DNA of 64,000 bases from Eleusine coracana subsp. coracana (GCA_032690845.1 CM064424.1:31668228-31732227); one strand, 5' to 3'. Shown: positions 11,301 to 22,176, counted from the stretch's first letter. Numbers and translations: made by a program. Notes: generated by a model from the sequence alone, not told the origin.

Positions 11301-12036
11301 AGTAGGGTGTGAGAGCGGGAAGAGGGGGCAGAATTGAAGTTGCCGGCCAGTCTGTCGGTGGCGTGCAGAGAGAAAAGGGAGAAGAGAAAGCCATTGGCTC
11401 GCGCGGGCGGCAGGACAGGATAGCACGGGAGGAGAGCAGATGGGCAGGCGACACTGTGCGCGGTGGAGTTCTGAGGCGGGGAGGGTGCAGGTGGTGGCGT
11501 GTGCGCCGAAGGAGAGGTGTCGGGAGAGAAGCTCTGCGCCAGTGAGGAAGAAGAGAAGAAGATTTTGCACTGCAGTCCAGATATTTTCAAGATCTTGCAA
11601 AAAGGTCCCTGGTCAATGGTATTCCCAAAACAAATAGCTAGGGGCCTCCAATTAAATTAGGATTTTGCACATAGGTCCTTAGAGATATTCCTGGTGCTCT
11701 GGTGGGACCCATTTGGTTAGAATTTTTGTAATTATTTTATAATTAATTCCCCATTGCAAAAGATTTTCATGCTTTAATTAATTATTTGGGGTATTTCCAC
11801 AATTAATAAAATGCTCATTAAATTCATAAAATTATATTTTAATATTACTAATATGATTATGAATTTAGTTGACATATGTTGTATAATAAAATTTCATTTG
11901 GCTCACAATTTGTTTTGCAGGGTTTTTAATTACCTGGAATTAATTCAATAATTGGGCTTTATCATTTTATGCTATATTGTTCATGATTTGCTCTTTCATG
12001 TTTGTTAGATAGAAGTGAGACACCTGGGGTGTCACA
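8309..12036 (-). repeat. C 3' LTR (3.7 kb), minus orientation
   Basis: Read on the minus strand it starts TGTGACACCCCAGG at 12036 and ends GGAGCCACA at 8309, matching both ends of B's 5' LTR. The length is 3728 bp against 3833 bp in B. It contains the LTR small ORF (9610-9819) and the GC-rich leader (10440-11560). The leader has a GGTGAGAACC donor-like site near 10637. C is inserted in A's LTR, and the five bases on the left are CCAAC; the right flank was lost in the C-D fusion. The 263-codon plus-strand ORF at 10495-11286 is antisense to the GC-rich leader and not supported as a gene. Confidence 0.88.
9610..9819 (-). CDS. C: short ORF inside the Tekay-type LTR
   Basis: This 69-codon ORF, in the element's sense direction, lies in the R/U5 half of the LTR. 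Its core MPLIQFHHIGNDNQEQEDD... to ASTNIDPGKPR matches the same region of B's LTR (20697-20852) codon for codon, with conservative changes and a 3-base indel that keeps frame. The middle is rich in D, E and Q. Upstream codons MHRIIAFNGI may or may not be part of it. Function unknown. Being in both LTRs it would be present twice per element. Coding status is inferred from the conservation of only two copies. Confidence 0.45.
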   Translation of the reverse strand: MHRIIAFNGIPIMPLIQFHHIGNDNQEQEDDFQKDVDPQEQEVVVASTNIDPGKPRVTFAFLQNFASLY

Positions 12037-12104
12037 GTCCTCCCTCCTTAAAGAAATCTTGTCCCGACATTATGAACAAGGCAAACTAGAGGGAAGTACG
12101 GTGG
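12037..12104 (-). other. C 3' untranslated end and polypurine tract
   Basis: On the minus strand the sequence runs from the stop of the chromodomain ORF to the LTR. The tract TTAAGGAGGGAGGAC (12037-12052, reverse complemented) matches those of A and B. No gene is present. Confidence 0.75.
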
Positions 12105-13286
12105 TCAGAACATACCTGCATATGGCGACCAAAATTTCGGGTAATGTGTATTGAGAAATTCTTCAGATTCCCAAGTGGATTCATCTTCTGAGTGATTACT
12201 CCATTGAACTTTATAGAATTTGAGTGTTCTTTTATGGGTTGTGCGCTCTTTCTTATCGAGGATCTTTATCAGTTGTTCAGAATATGTGAGGTCTGGTTGA
12301 AGTTGGTCATACTCTTCCAAGATTTTGTCATTGGGTGGTTTGAGACACTGCTTTAGCTGAGAGACATGAAAGGTGTGATGAACTCTAGATAGATTAGCGG
12401 GTAACTCCAACTTGTAGGCTATGTTTCCGCATCTTTCCAGAATTTGGAATGGTCCAATGTAACGGGGAGCTAATTTTCCCTTAACTCCAAACCGTTGGAT
12501 ACCCTTCATAGGTGACACGCGGTTGGAGGCATGGCATGCGGTATTGACGGCTTCAGCCCAAAAACGGTCGGACGTCTTGTATTCATCAAGCATTGTTCTT
12601 GCCATCTTAATGAGTGTACGGTTCTTTCTTTCGGCCACACAATTTTGTTGAGGGGAGTAGGGTGCTGAGAATTCATGCTTGATGCCTTCTTCATCAAGGT
12701 ACTCTTCAACTTGAGAGTTCTTGAACTCAGTGCCATTGTCACTTCTTATTTTCTTGATCTTCACTTCATATTCATTTTGTGCTCTTTTCATGAACGTCTT
12801 GAGTACATCCTTCACTTCACCTTTATCATGCAAAAAGAACACCCACGTGAAGCGAGAAAAATCATCAACAATAACAAGACCATATTTGTTACCACCAATG
12901 ATTATGTAGGAGATGGGTCCGAAGAGGTCCATGTGCAACATCTCCAATGGCCTTGTGGTGGCCATCACATTCTTCACGGGGTGTGATGCTCCAACTTGCT
13001 TTCCCGCTTGACACGAACTACAAATACTATCTTTCTCAAAACAAACATCAGTTAGTCCTATGATGTGGCCGCCCATTTGGAGTTTGTGAAGATTTCTCAT
13101 ACCAATATGGGCAAGCCTTCTATGCCACAACCACCCCATGTTGGACTTTGCTAATAAGCATGTACCAAGTCTAGCTTCATCCGTGGAGAAATCTACAACA
13201 TAAAGCTTTCCTTTAAGCACACCCTTAAAAGCAACCGAGCCATCACTTCTCTTATAGACGGTCACACACATTCGTTGAACAAGCAA
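12105..13286 (-). CDS. Chimeric ORF: copia integrase core fused to gypsy integrase tail and chromodomain
   Basis: This is an uninterrupted 393-codon frame. Residues 1-256 are Ty1/copia: GAG-pre-integrase with the HHCC zinc finger (WLWHRRLAHIG to CSSCQAGK), then the integrase core with DDE residues in HMDLFGPI, IRSDNGTEF and CVAERKNR, ending NTACHASNR. At about 12518 it switches in frame to Ty3/gypsy: VSPMKGIQRFGVKGKLAPRY, the GPY/F-like region seen in A and B. A chromodomain follows at about residues 335-385 (KFYKVQWSNHSEDESTW). Copia integrases do not normally carry a chromodomain. The most likely origin is a deletion joining two same-strand elements. The start is the first Met of the open frame; protease lies upstream in another frame, so translation as drawn is uncertain. 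Expression is not shown. Confidence 0.85.
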   Translation of the reverse strand: MLVQRMCVTVYKRSDGSVAFKGVLKGKLYVVDFSTDEARLGTCLLAKSNMGWLWHRRLAHIGMRNLHKLQMGGHIIGLTDVCFEKDSICSSCQAGKQVGASHPVKNVMATTRPLEMLHMDLFGPISYIIIGGNKYGLVIVDDFSRFTWVFFLHDKGEVKDVLKTFMKRAQNEYEVKIKKIRSDNGTEFKNSQVEEYLDEEGIKHEFSAPYSPQQNCVAERKNRTLIKMARTMLDEYKTSDRFWAEAVNTACHASNRVSPMKGIQRFGVKGKLAPRYIGPFQILERCGNIAYKLELPANLSRVHHTFHVSQLKQCLKPPNDKILEEYDQLQPDLTYSEQLIKILDKKERTTHKRTLKFYKVQWSNHSEDESTWESEEFLNTHYPKFWSPYAGMF

Positions 13287-13560
13287 TCATAGCCCATTTT
13301 ATAAAATTGTGAGATGGACAAAAGATTGAAGTCAACGTGATCAACGAGCATAACCTTGGAAAGAGAATACGAGGGAGTGAGAAGGACTTTACCATAACCT
13401 AGTACTTGTCCCGTTCCATTGTCACCAAATGTCATATATTCATTATTGTTGTGACTTGACTCAAATGACTTGAACATCTTTTTGTCTCCAGTCATATGAT
13501 TAGTGCATCCACTATCAATTACCCAACTTGACCATCCGGAGACATAGTCCTACAAAACAA
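13262..13560 (-). pseudogene. pol: D protease
   Basis: An aspartic protease of copia type: the motif VIDSGCTNHMTGD gives the catalytic D-S-G. The frame continues through GQVLGYGKVLL and FNLLSISQF to a stop at 13262. The next domain, GAG-pre-integrase, is in a different frame starting at 13286, so a small indel near 13265-13285 separates protease from integrase. The upstream join to gag is also out of frame. Confidence 0.78.
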
Positions 13561-13561
13561 A

Positions 13562-15840
13562 TTAAGCTTTGTTTTTAGGTACCCAAATTTGCTTGGGTCC
13601 TTTCACATTAGTCACAAGTACTTTGGGCACCCACACACAAGCCTTTGGTCTCTTGTTGCGTGGCCCAACATATTTGGCATATACACGACCATGCATGTTT
13701 CTCATAAGCACATATAAAGCATCAAAATCATGAAAGAGTGCACATGTAGAGTTAGGCACATTAACATGAGAATCATTGGCAAAAGAAGTATGGTTAGTGT
13801 TCATGTTGTTAGCTTGATTCTTTTGATAAGATCATTCCTTGGTGAACTTAAGGAATTCCTTCCCATTCTTGTTCTCCCATGCATTGTGATTGGCACCCTC
13901 AACATAGCCAATGCCATCCATGACATGGGGCATTCTAGTGTATGCGTATGCACCTCTTGTGTCCTTTGCCTTTTCATTGTCAACAACATTCTTCCTATGT
14001 TGTATCTTGCTTTCGAGAGCCTCACTTGCTTGTTCAAATCATCAATCAATTTCACATTAGTAGCACAAGCATCAATATCAATGTTATAGCACCTATCACA
14101 TCCTTTGCTAGTGGAAGCATGAGAGTTGTTGGTGGAAGTGGATGTGAAAGTTGAAAGAATTTTGTATTGTTCTTCAAGGGACTTATGAGTCTTTTCCAAA
14201 TCCTCATATTTCTCTTGAAGTTTATCTTTAGCACTTTTAACATTTTCACAAGTATTCTCAATTTTAGTGATAGACAAGGTTAATTCTTCATTTTTATTTC
14301 CTTCAACTTCTTGAAGCTTCTCTAGTTCAAGGTTTCTTTTCTTTTCAAGAATAAGCAAGTCTTCTTGTTTTTCAAGAAGCTCCTCTTGTCTATCATTTTC
14401 TTCCTTTTGTTTCTCAAGCAATTGCATGAATTCAAGCATTTTAGGAAGTGAAGCATTTGCAACATCATCATCATCATCATCACTACTACTAGCATAAGAG
14501 GAACGCTTGTCTTTAGATTTTGTTACCTTCAATCCTCTTGCCATTAGACACATGTGAGTGTTGTCATCATCATCACTCAAACTCCCAAATAGTGAGGTGT
14601 TGGTGGGAGTAACGCTGATGGCAAGTGAAGCAATGCCTCCGTCATCCGAGTCGGATTCGGAGGAGGAAGATGAGGAGGAGGATGAATCATCGGAGTTTCA
14701 TTCTTGACCAATCTAAGCTTCAGCTTTCCTATGCTTCTTGTATGTCTTGTCTTTCTTGTGATGCTTGTCTTTTCGTCTTTCATCCTTGTTCTTCTTCTTT
14801 GGACATTCCGCAATAAAATGTCCTTCATCACCACATTCATAGCAAGTCCATTTTGACCTTCTTGCTTTGCCCTTGTCGAAGCTTTTCTTCTTGTAACTAT
14901 CCTTCTTGAGGAATGACTTGAACCTCCTTATAAGCAAGGCCATCTCATCATCACTATCTTCACTACTATAATCAAATACTTTGTTCTTCTTCTTCTCTTG
15001 CTTATTTTCACTTGTGGCATTGAGTGCCCCTTCACTCTTGTCACCATTGGCTTCCGCAATTTGCTTGATCAACGCATTTATCTTGTTGGCTTGATCGTTT
15101 TGTTGTTTTCGGGATAGAAGCTTCCTAATTACCTCATCGGTGGAGAAGGTTTTGAAATTGTCCTTCTCTCTAATGTTTGAGCAAATGTTACAATCCCATG
15201 GTCTCAATGCTTGTAATAGTCTCTTGTTGATATCCAAGTCGGACATTCTAGCTCCAAGTGCTCTTCTTTGATTCACAATTCTCACGAGTCTATCATGAAC
15301 TTCTTTTGGGCCTTCTCCCAGACCCATGATAAACAAGTTGAACTCATTTTGCAATTATTCAAGCCTTGCATCTTTCACGGAATCAATACCCTCGTAGATA
15401 ACCTCAAGCTTTCTCCACAATTGGTTGGCATTCTTGATTCTGGCTACCTTGTCATATTCGGTGGTACTAAGTGCGGAAACAATCACACTAGCCGCCACGG
15501 CATTGTGATGGATGTTGAGTTGATCCTTTTGAATTGGATTATCTCTATTTTCCCACAAGAAACCATTCTCTGTTATGCTTGCAACATGTGGACTCATTGA
15601 TTCCAAGTACATCATCATCTTTCATTTCCAATGGTCATAAAATTGTCCATCAAAGTATGGAAGCCTACCGGACCCTTGCCCAATGCGATCCTCTTTGAGA
15701 TCTTCATAATCAAACATGACATTGTTGTAGGTTCTTGGTTGAGCATCATGTCTTCCAACTACATCATCTCCATCATGAGTACCGCTAGCACCATCTTTGA
15801 TTGGGAGAGCGGTAGTTGGTTCTTCTCCCGGATTTGACAT
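13562..15840 (-). pseudogene. gag: D gag with zinc knuckle and coiled coil
   Basis: One frame runs from MSNPGEEPTTALPIKDGA at 15840 to about 13850, interrupted by a few stops (15622, 15355 and two Trp-to-stop codons near 14710-14700). The gag core (FIMGLGEGPKEVHDRLVRI, about 15330) is followed by a CX2CX4HX4C knuckle (CYECGDEGHFIAEC, about 14848-14807) and a lysine-rich stretch. Then come D/S-rich and coiled-coil segments (about 14470-14150, EKQKEENDRQEELLEKQEDL). A Cys motif (CDRCYNIDIDAC) follows. After a frameshift near 13830 the tail reaches KQIWVPKNKA and a stop at 13562. The product would form the particle core and bind RNA. Confidence 0.82.
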
Positions 15841-15879
15841 CTTTAATCTTCAAGCGGTTAAGCTTTTTAGAAGATCCTT

Positions 15880-15891
15880 GCTCTGATACCA
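15880..15891 (-). other. D primer binding site (initiator Met-tRNA type)
   Basis: The minus strand reads TGGTATCAGAGC, two bases inside the LTR end at 15894. It would anneal to the 3' end of initiator methionine tRNA. Its position fixes the LTR as the 5' LTR and the orientation as minus. Confidence 0.9.
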
Positions 15892-15893
15892 AT

Positions 15894-17363
15894 TGAAAGT
15901 GCCTAGAGGGGGGGGGGGGTGAATAGGCAATTATCCCTGAAAATCACTTAATAATAAAAGTCAAATGCACAGGGTCGGACTTGTCCGACGATAGTGAGGA
16001 AAGTCTGATGGACTTGTCCGATGGCACGAGTTAGAAAAGTAGATCGGCCGATTAAAACATTAAACTAGTGCAAGGCAAACTAGGATCTAGTAATTACAAG
16101 CTAGAGGAAGTTGAAGAAATAAGAGGAACAACTAGCAAGCAACCTACACAAGTTAATTTAAGAAAAACGAGGGAAACCCTAGTGAGCAAGTTATGAGCAA
16201 AAACAAGTATGAAGAAAAAAGAGACAAGGGGAGGCACAAGATTTGTTCACTGAAGTTCAGCTCCACAAAGAAGCCTACATCTCCGTTGAGGGATCCACAA
16301 AGGACCAGGTTTCTTTCAACCCTAACCTCTCCATGTGACCACAAAGATCAAATTTGGCTTTCCACTAGCAAACTCCATGAAGGAGGGGTCAATACAAACT
16401 TCCCGAGGCGTCACCACACAAGGTGGGAGCTCTACGGGTACCTCTAACCGTCTAGGGGATGAATCCCCAAGAGTAACAAACACAAATGTGGTCGGTGGTG
16501 AGGATGAACTAGGAGCTCGAGAGAATGGAAGCTTGAAGTCGATGGAGCTCTTGAATCTTCTCTGAATCCCTTCACAAATCAAGATTGGAAGTATGGGAGG
16601 AGAGATTTGGAGAGCAAAGTGAGCTTGAGAGTGTTTTTGAGCGGAATGAGTGACCCACCAGCCAAGGGACGAAGTGGGGTTCTATTTATAGCTCAAGAAG
16701 AAAAAGAGCCGTTTGGATGGGTATTTCTCAGATCTCCATCGGACAAGTACGATGGTCATCGAACATGTTCGATGGAACAAGTTGGCGCAGGTTCTGGAGT
16801 CCGAGGGACTTGCCCGATGCCTCCGACAAGTCCGATGGTCATCGGACAAGTCCGATGGCTAGGGTTTGACATAGGTACTGGAGTCCGACAGTGAAGTCCG
16901 ATGGGTCAGACTTGCTGGTCATCGGACAAGTCCGATTACCGTCGGATAAGTCCGACGACACAGAGTGGCAAAGGTTCTGGAGTCCGATGGACTTCTCCGA
17001 TGGGTCGGACAAGTCCGATGATTTTGCCCTGGAAAAGTGTTTTGGCTGTGGAATTTTTGGATTTTGCTCTTAGTTCAACATTGCTTCACACTTTTGTGTC
17101 CCTCTTAATAGTACGGCTTTTCCTATACTCAAAAATAAATTAAGAACTCCATAAGCTTCATATTTGAGCATATTTTTGAGTATCATCTTGAAATTTCTTA
17201 GCCACTTTGTTTTCTCCTTTTCTTTGAGTATTTGAGCTTCTATGCATTTTCTCATCAATAATTGAACCATCTTCTACACACATGCTCATTGAAACATTAG
17301 TCCATTCTTAATTTTATTGGCGCCAATCACCAAAATAAAATTAGGGGCCTAGATGCACCTTCA
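15894..17363 (-). repeat. D 5' LTR with palindromic repeats
   Basis: The 1470-bp LTR starts TGAAGGTGC (at 17363, minus strand) and ends GCACTTTCA at 15894, forming near-perfect terminal inverted repeats. A run of Gs lies at 15908-15919. The U3 part contains clustered degenerate palindromes of the form CATCGGACAAGTCCGATG at 16735-17020, with weaker ones at 15970-16030. Plus-strand ORFs in this stretch (16607-17143) are artefacts of the repeats. Confidence 0.88.
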
Positions 17364-18119
17364 ATAGTGAGTGCCCGTGTCAGCTCGAGGAGTCCAGCAA
17401 GTTCTCGAGGGAGGTGAGTTTGTGCCATGGTGGCTGCGGTGAGGCACACCGTGTCTTCACTCCAGGAGTGATTGTGGACTCGTGGGCGAGAACTCCACTT
17501 GGTGGCGGGAGGGACCAGAACTCCGGCGAGAGTTGTCCAATAAGGAGTAGGGGAAGGCGCCATCCTTTCGAGACCTCGGGAAAAAAATCATGAGCCATCT
17601 CTTACTCTACTCCTTGCTTTGATGCATTTCTTTCCGCATTTACATACCGTGGTATTCATGCTTGTGTGTTTGCCTTGCTCTAGTTGATCTCCTCATAGAG
17701 TTGCATGAATAGGCTTCTTTACTTGCTAGTTGTGTTTAGCCTTCATTTGATCACTAGCATGTGTAGGAGTTGCATTGGCTTGATTGCTTACCCTTGTATG
17801 CGTTGTTCTACTCATACTTGTTTGCACTAGTTTCTTTCCTTGTAGAGTTGCACGAATAGGCTCTTTTGCTAGCTCATGGTGTGCTTCTGCATTGCTTTAT
17901 TATTAGCTTGTATAGGAGTTGTATTGCCTTGAGTGATCCACTAGTATGCTTCGGTTGTTGTTCCTTACATAGGGCTTTTATCTTGCTAGTGTGATCACCA
18001 CTAGAATTGTTATAGGAGTTGATTGAGTGGTCGGTTTTGGAAATTAGCGAATTTGGTACATAGTGCGAGTTCCTGAACCCCCCCCCCCCCCCCCCCATCT
18101 TGGTCACTCGGGCCTTTCA
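17364..18119 (+). repeat. X: 3' part of a copia-type LTR
   Basis: It aligns with the 3' half of the M1 LTRs (35393-35860 and 60740-61190): the GTGAGTGCCCGTGTC block, ACTCCACTTGGTGG block and a final C-run (about 18078-18096). It ends CTTTCA at 18119, next to M2 sequence in the opposite orientation. The left part was lost where D is inserted. No coding capacity. Confidence 0.75.
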
Positions 18120-18341
18120 TCATGGTCAAAGGAAGTGGTGTAGTGATGTCCTCTATGGGCTCTGCTCCTAGCTGCTCCTATGCTAGGTCCTGCTGTCCTC
18201 CCTGAGCCTATACCGCCTGAACGTCTAGCTGCTCGAAGAACTCAAGCTCCTCTAATGGAAACTCAGAGCCTCTGTCCGGCTCTATTGGTGTGATTGTGGC
18301 GGTCACCTGAGCAACTGAAGCCTGGAGTAGAGCGAGATCCA
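18120..18341 (-). pseudogene. M2 ORF2, C-terminal fragment
   Basis: On the minus strand this reads an acidic segment with FPLEELEFFEQLDVQA that matches M1 at about 58740-58790 (NLGFFEQLDAQA), followed by EPIEDITTPL. It is the continuation of the M2 copy found at 31462-34213 beyond the insertion of B. About 100 bp of M2 are missing between the two parts. Confidence 0.65.
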
Positions 18342-21300
18342 TGTGACACCCCAGGTGTCTCACTTTCATTTAACCAACATGAAGAGCTTAGATCATGAAC
18401 AACATAGCATGAAATAATAAGACTCACTCCCTTTTAATTAATTCTAGGCAAATAAAAAACCCAGCAAGCAAGTTATTGAAGCAATTGAAAAATTTCAATA
18501 CAAGTTATGCTAAATAAATTCATAATCATGTTGGTAATAATAAAATAGAATATTATGAAATTATTGGATATTTTATCTGCTTGACAAGACCCTTAATTAA
18601 TTAATTGAATCTTAAGTAATTAATTAATGCATTTAATTAATTCTAAAAATATGTTTATGAAAATTTCAAATAGTCAGTCCACCAATTTTCACTAATTTAG
18701 GAAGTCCCTAGCTATTTTATTTTTGAATTAATGAAAATCAACTTTGACTAGGGACCCGTTTGCACTAAATCTAAAAGATTAGGGGGCGCAGTGTAAAATC
18801 CCGCTCTTCTTCCTCCCCACTGGCGCAGAACCTGCCGGCTCCTCTCTGCCGCCAGCGCACCGTTCGGCTCGCCTTCACTCCCCACCTCGGAAACGCGCCC
18901 GCGCTACAGCATCAAGGCTCTACACCTCTACCCTCCGCCCTATCCCCTCACCGCGAGCTTGCCCAACGGATTTCTTTTCTCCCCTCTTCTCTGCACGCCA
19001 CCGACCAACAACTTCAATTCCCGCCATTTCCTCCGCTCCTGCTTCTCCCCGCTCTCTCTTATCTCTCCGCAACTTGGGAGCGAACCAGCAAACTCATGAA
19101 ACCACTCTCTCTTGCTCTCAGTCTTCTGCTCTCTCTATTTTGTCCTCTCTTTGCCCCTCTCTGCCATTGCTAAACAAAGCCGAAGCTCGAACTCGGTTGC
19201 CATCGTTCCACTGCTTCTCCCGCACGAGCTAAACTTCAAACCCACGCGCTCACACCTCCTCTACATTCCCATGTCACTCGCTCGACCAAACCCCGCATGA
19301 GCCCTAGCCAATTTGAAGAAAACCGAAGCAGGCAACTCCGGTGACCTCCTCCTCCGCTGACCCAAAATTCGGTACCCTCGGTGAGTCTCGCCACCTATCT
19401 TTCTTCTCCTACGCGCGCGAACCATCTACATATTTCCCTGACCTACTTCTCCTTTGTTTCCTCCGCTCAAGTGTCCGGCAATCACCTTTTTCCCCCGACT
19501 CTGCTTTGGAGCCGGCAAGGATCATGCCGCCTCATCGACGAGCTCCTACTTCCGGCCATCCCCATCCAACGTCGACTTGATGCCGCTCTCCGCGGTGCTC
19601 CCGTGAAGCTGTAGGAGCCGACCCCGCCTGATTTCCTGCTCCGAGCCATCAGCGGGAAGTCGCCAAAGACCTTCCTTTGCCGCTTCTCGCCGTCGATGGT
19701 CCTCTCGTGAGAACCCCACCTCGCGAACCCCTCCATCCCCTCCACCTCGGTGCGCACATCATTTCTTGCCTCCCGCGGCGAGTTTTCTCCCCGCACAGTC
19801 ACCGGCAGCAAGCTCTCTAGCCCTAAGCCACCCCACTTCGGCGAGCCCACTGGCGCCTACTAGCAGCCGAGCTGGCTCCTACGTAGCCTTACCTGGCACC
19901 CACGTGGCTCCAACGTGGAACCCCCTAAAAACAGAAAATTACCAAAAAATGCATAAATATTTGGAAACTCATGGTAAATCGAGTTTAAACCCAATGAAGC
20001 TCAAATAAAATTTGTTGGGTTCATTTTGAATTGCTCTAATTTAGTAAATTGATAAATCATTGCCTCTCTACTTGCATTTTTATTAATTCTTTAGTTGTCT
20101 AGACAATGATTAAATCACCAGAAATTTTAGGAACCAATTTTAATTCTGATTTTTGGCAAGATTAATAATTACACAATTATCTATCACCAAAAATTTTGGT
20201 TTAGTAAAATATGAATTATTTTAGGCTCTGGAAATTATTTAGTGTGCTCATTTAAATTAATTCTAGTAATTATTTTACAATTAATTGGTCCCTGTGCCCA
20301 ATAAATTACACAAGTCCAAAAACCTAAGTTTACTTAATTAAATTAAATTAATTGCTCATACCACTATTTTACTTTAATAAATGTTAGTAATTAGAGTAAT
20401 TATATCTAGGGGCTCTAAATTGGTAAAAAATAGAATTCATCTATGTCCCTGTTCATGATAAATCACTCAAGTCCAGAATCGATTGGTTACTATTTTAATT
20501 GCTTAATTTTTTGAAGGACTATAACAACCCTAAATAAATGATTAACACACATAAAATGATGAAACTCTAATTTGTTTCATTGAAGCATATGGCTTCGAGA
20601 ACATTGAAGCATATGGCTTCGAGAACATAATAATAATGTTAATCAACATTTAAAGACATTGTGCATCATATCATTGCATCCTACGATATTTTGATAATGC
20701 CGACAATTCAATTCTATCATATAGGCAACGACAACCCGGAGCAAGAAGAAGAGGATCTTCAGAAGGACCTTGATCCCTAAGAGCAAGACGTTGTAGTTGC
20801 TAGCACTAACATCGATCCAGGAAAGCCCCGGTTTTCATTCGCCATTCTATAAAGTTGCTAGTTTTCAATATTACTAGTGTCTATGATTATTGCATTAGGT
20901 CATAGGAGTTGATTGGAACCTATTTGCATGATACCCAAATGACCTACGCCACTATCATTAGAACTTTGATAGTATTGGTACTGTGTCGCTATGCTTAGTA
21001 ATTGCTAGACGCGATAGATATCATTACTAAGAATGAACTTGACCACTGGAATGGGACTGATAAAAGAAAGTTTATTTTGATGTCATGACCGGGTAGGGAT
21101 GATGCATGTGTAGGTTTGCAGCAATACATGGGTGTTGACTGCAGTAGCCCTGCCTTGTCAAACCTAGGACCCGTCCGTGGTCGGCCCCTTGGTCAAGTAT
21201 TGAACAGTATCGAATGCATGGTAGTCTATGGGCAGTAGTAAACTGATGTAGCATTGACGCGGCAATGAGGATGGTACCTAGTATAGTGGTCGTTGACCCT

Positions 21301-22174
21301 TCTGCTGCTGGAGTGGGCGGTTCATACCGCGAAGTACTGTTGGCAGGACGGCATGCCCACTCGCTAAGACTGGACCTAGACCGAGTTGTTTTTCGTCTTT
21401 GCGAAAGGTTGCCATATACGACCTTAATTGGTGCATATGTGTCGTGTATCTCAGGTTATCCCAGCTGGTGTAAATCAATTGCAGTTGTTATCCCCCGCAG
21501 TAATGAGTACCACTTGGTCACTGAGTCATCACGTAGTTGCACATGGTACTTGGGAATTGATTATGATGCTTATCGTTGTTATTACTATTATTGCTCTTAT
21601 GTTGTACCTACCTTATGTATTGCTTTATTAGCCTATTGTTGCAACTAAAGTTACCTTCTGCTCTACCCAGTTAATTTGAGAAGTAAAACTTGATAGAACT
21701 AATAGGTTGCTTAGTACGAGTCTTTTCAAACAAGCCACTTATTAGAGCCATTGCATGCCTAGATGTCCGACGGGTAAGTCTTGCTGAGTAATTAGTACTC
21801 AGGCTTTGTGCCATTGTTGTTTTCAGGTAATGAAGAGGTAGAATTGCCTGAGAATGTGCTGCCATGGGACATGCAAGCCCCTGAGGGTTGGACTGCCCAC
21901 AAGGATTCCGACTCACCACCGCAATATTGATGTGTGTTGCTAGAGTGATGGTTCTTCGGGCATGAACCATTACTATGATGTATCGTTGAACTCTTAGCTT
22001 CTTATCACGATTTGCTTCCGCTGTTTTCGAAACATTATGAACTTGTAATATTCCGCTACACTTTGAGAACTCATTGATGTAATATTCAACTTAAATTCAT
22101 ACCAGTGTTGTATTATCAAGTGTCTGCGTTATCAGCACCATCGGGACCTCGATCCTCCGGGAAGGGGCGCCACA
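18342..22174 (+). repeat. B 5' LTR (3.8 kb)
   Basis: It starts TGTGACACCCCAGG and ends GGGGCGCCACA, two bases before the primer binding site; length 3833 bp. The first 450 bp are AT-rich U3. A GC-rich leader spans about 18790-19860, with a strong 5' splice site GTGAGT at 19381 and a second, weaker one (CGTGAGAACC) near 19710. A short conserved ORF lies at 20697-20852. A 26-bp direct repeat (TTGAAGCATATGGCTTCGAG) occurs at 20580-20630. Confidence 0.92.
20697..20852 (+). pseudogene. B: short LTR ORF, with one stop
   Basis: This 52-codon segment reads MPTIQFYHIGNDNPEQEEED, then one TAA codon, then VVVASTNIDPGKPR and a stop. It aligns without frameshift to the minus-strand ORF in C's LTR (9610-9819); the only length change is one whole extra codon in the Glu run. 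That pattern suggests past selection for a protein, but the evidence is two copies only. Function unknown. Confidence 0.4.
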
Positions 22175-22176
22175 GC

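Larger units (their letters stand above)
12519..17363 (-). mobile_element. D: 5' half of a SIRE/Maximus-type copia element
   Basis: Read right to left: 5' LTR (17363-15894), Met-tRNA primer site, gag with zinc knuckle and coiled coil, protease, integrase core. The copia order (integrase before RT) and the large coiled-coil gag place it in the SIRE/Maximus lineage. RT, RNase H and the 3' LTR are absent; the element ends at the fusion to C near 12518. Flanks outside the fused C-D unit (CCAAC left of 8309, ATAGT right of 17363) do not match, so the fused unit did not insert as one piece. Confidence 0.85.

Noticed and set aside
16607..17143. Plus-strand ORFs in D's LTR
   Set aside because: They translate the TCGGACAAGTCCGATGG repeat; no homologue and the opposite strand to the element.
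8309..17363. C-D as a single mobile chimeric element
   Set aside because: The flanks do not form a target duplication (CCAAC and ATAGT), so a deletion between two insertions is simpler.
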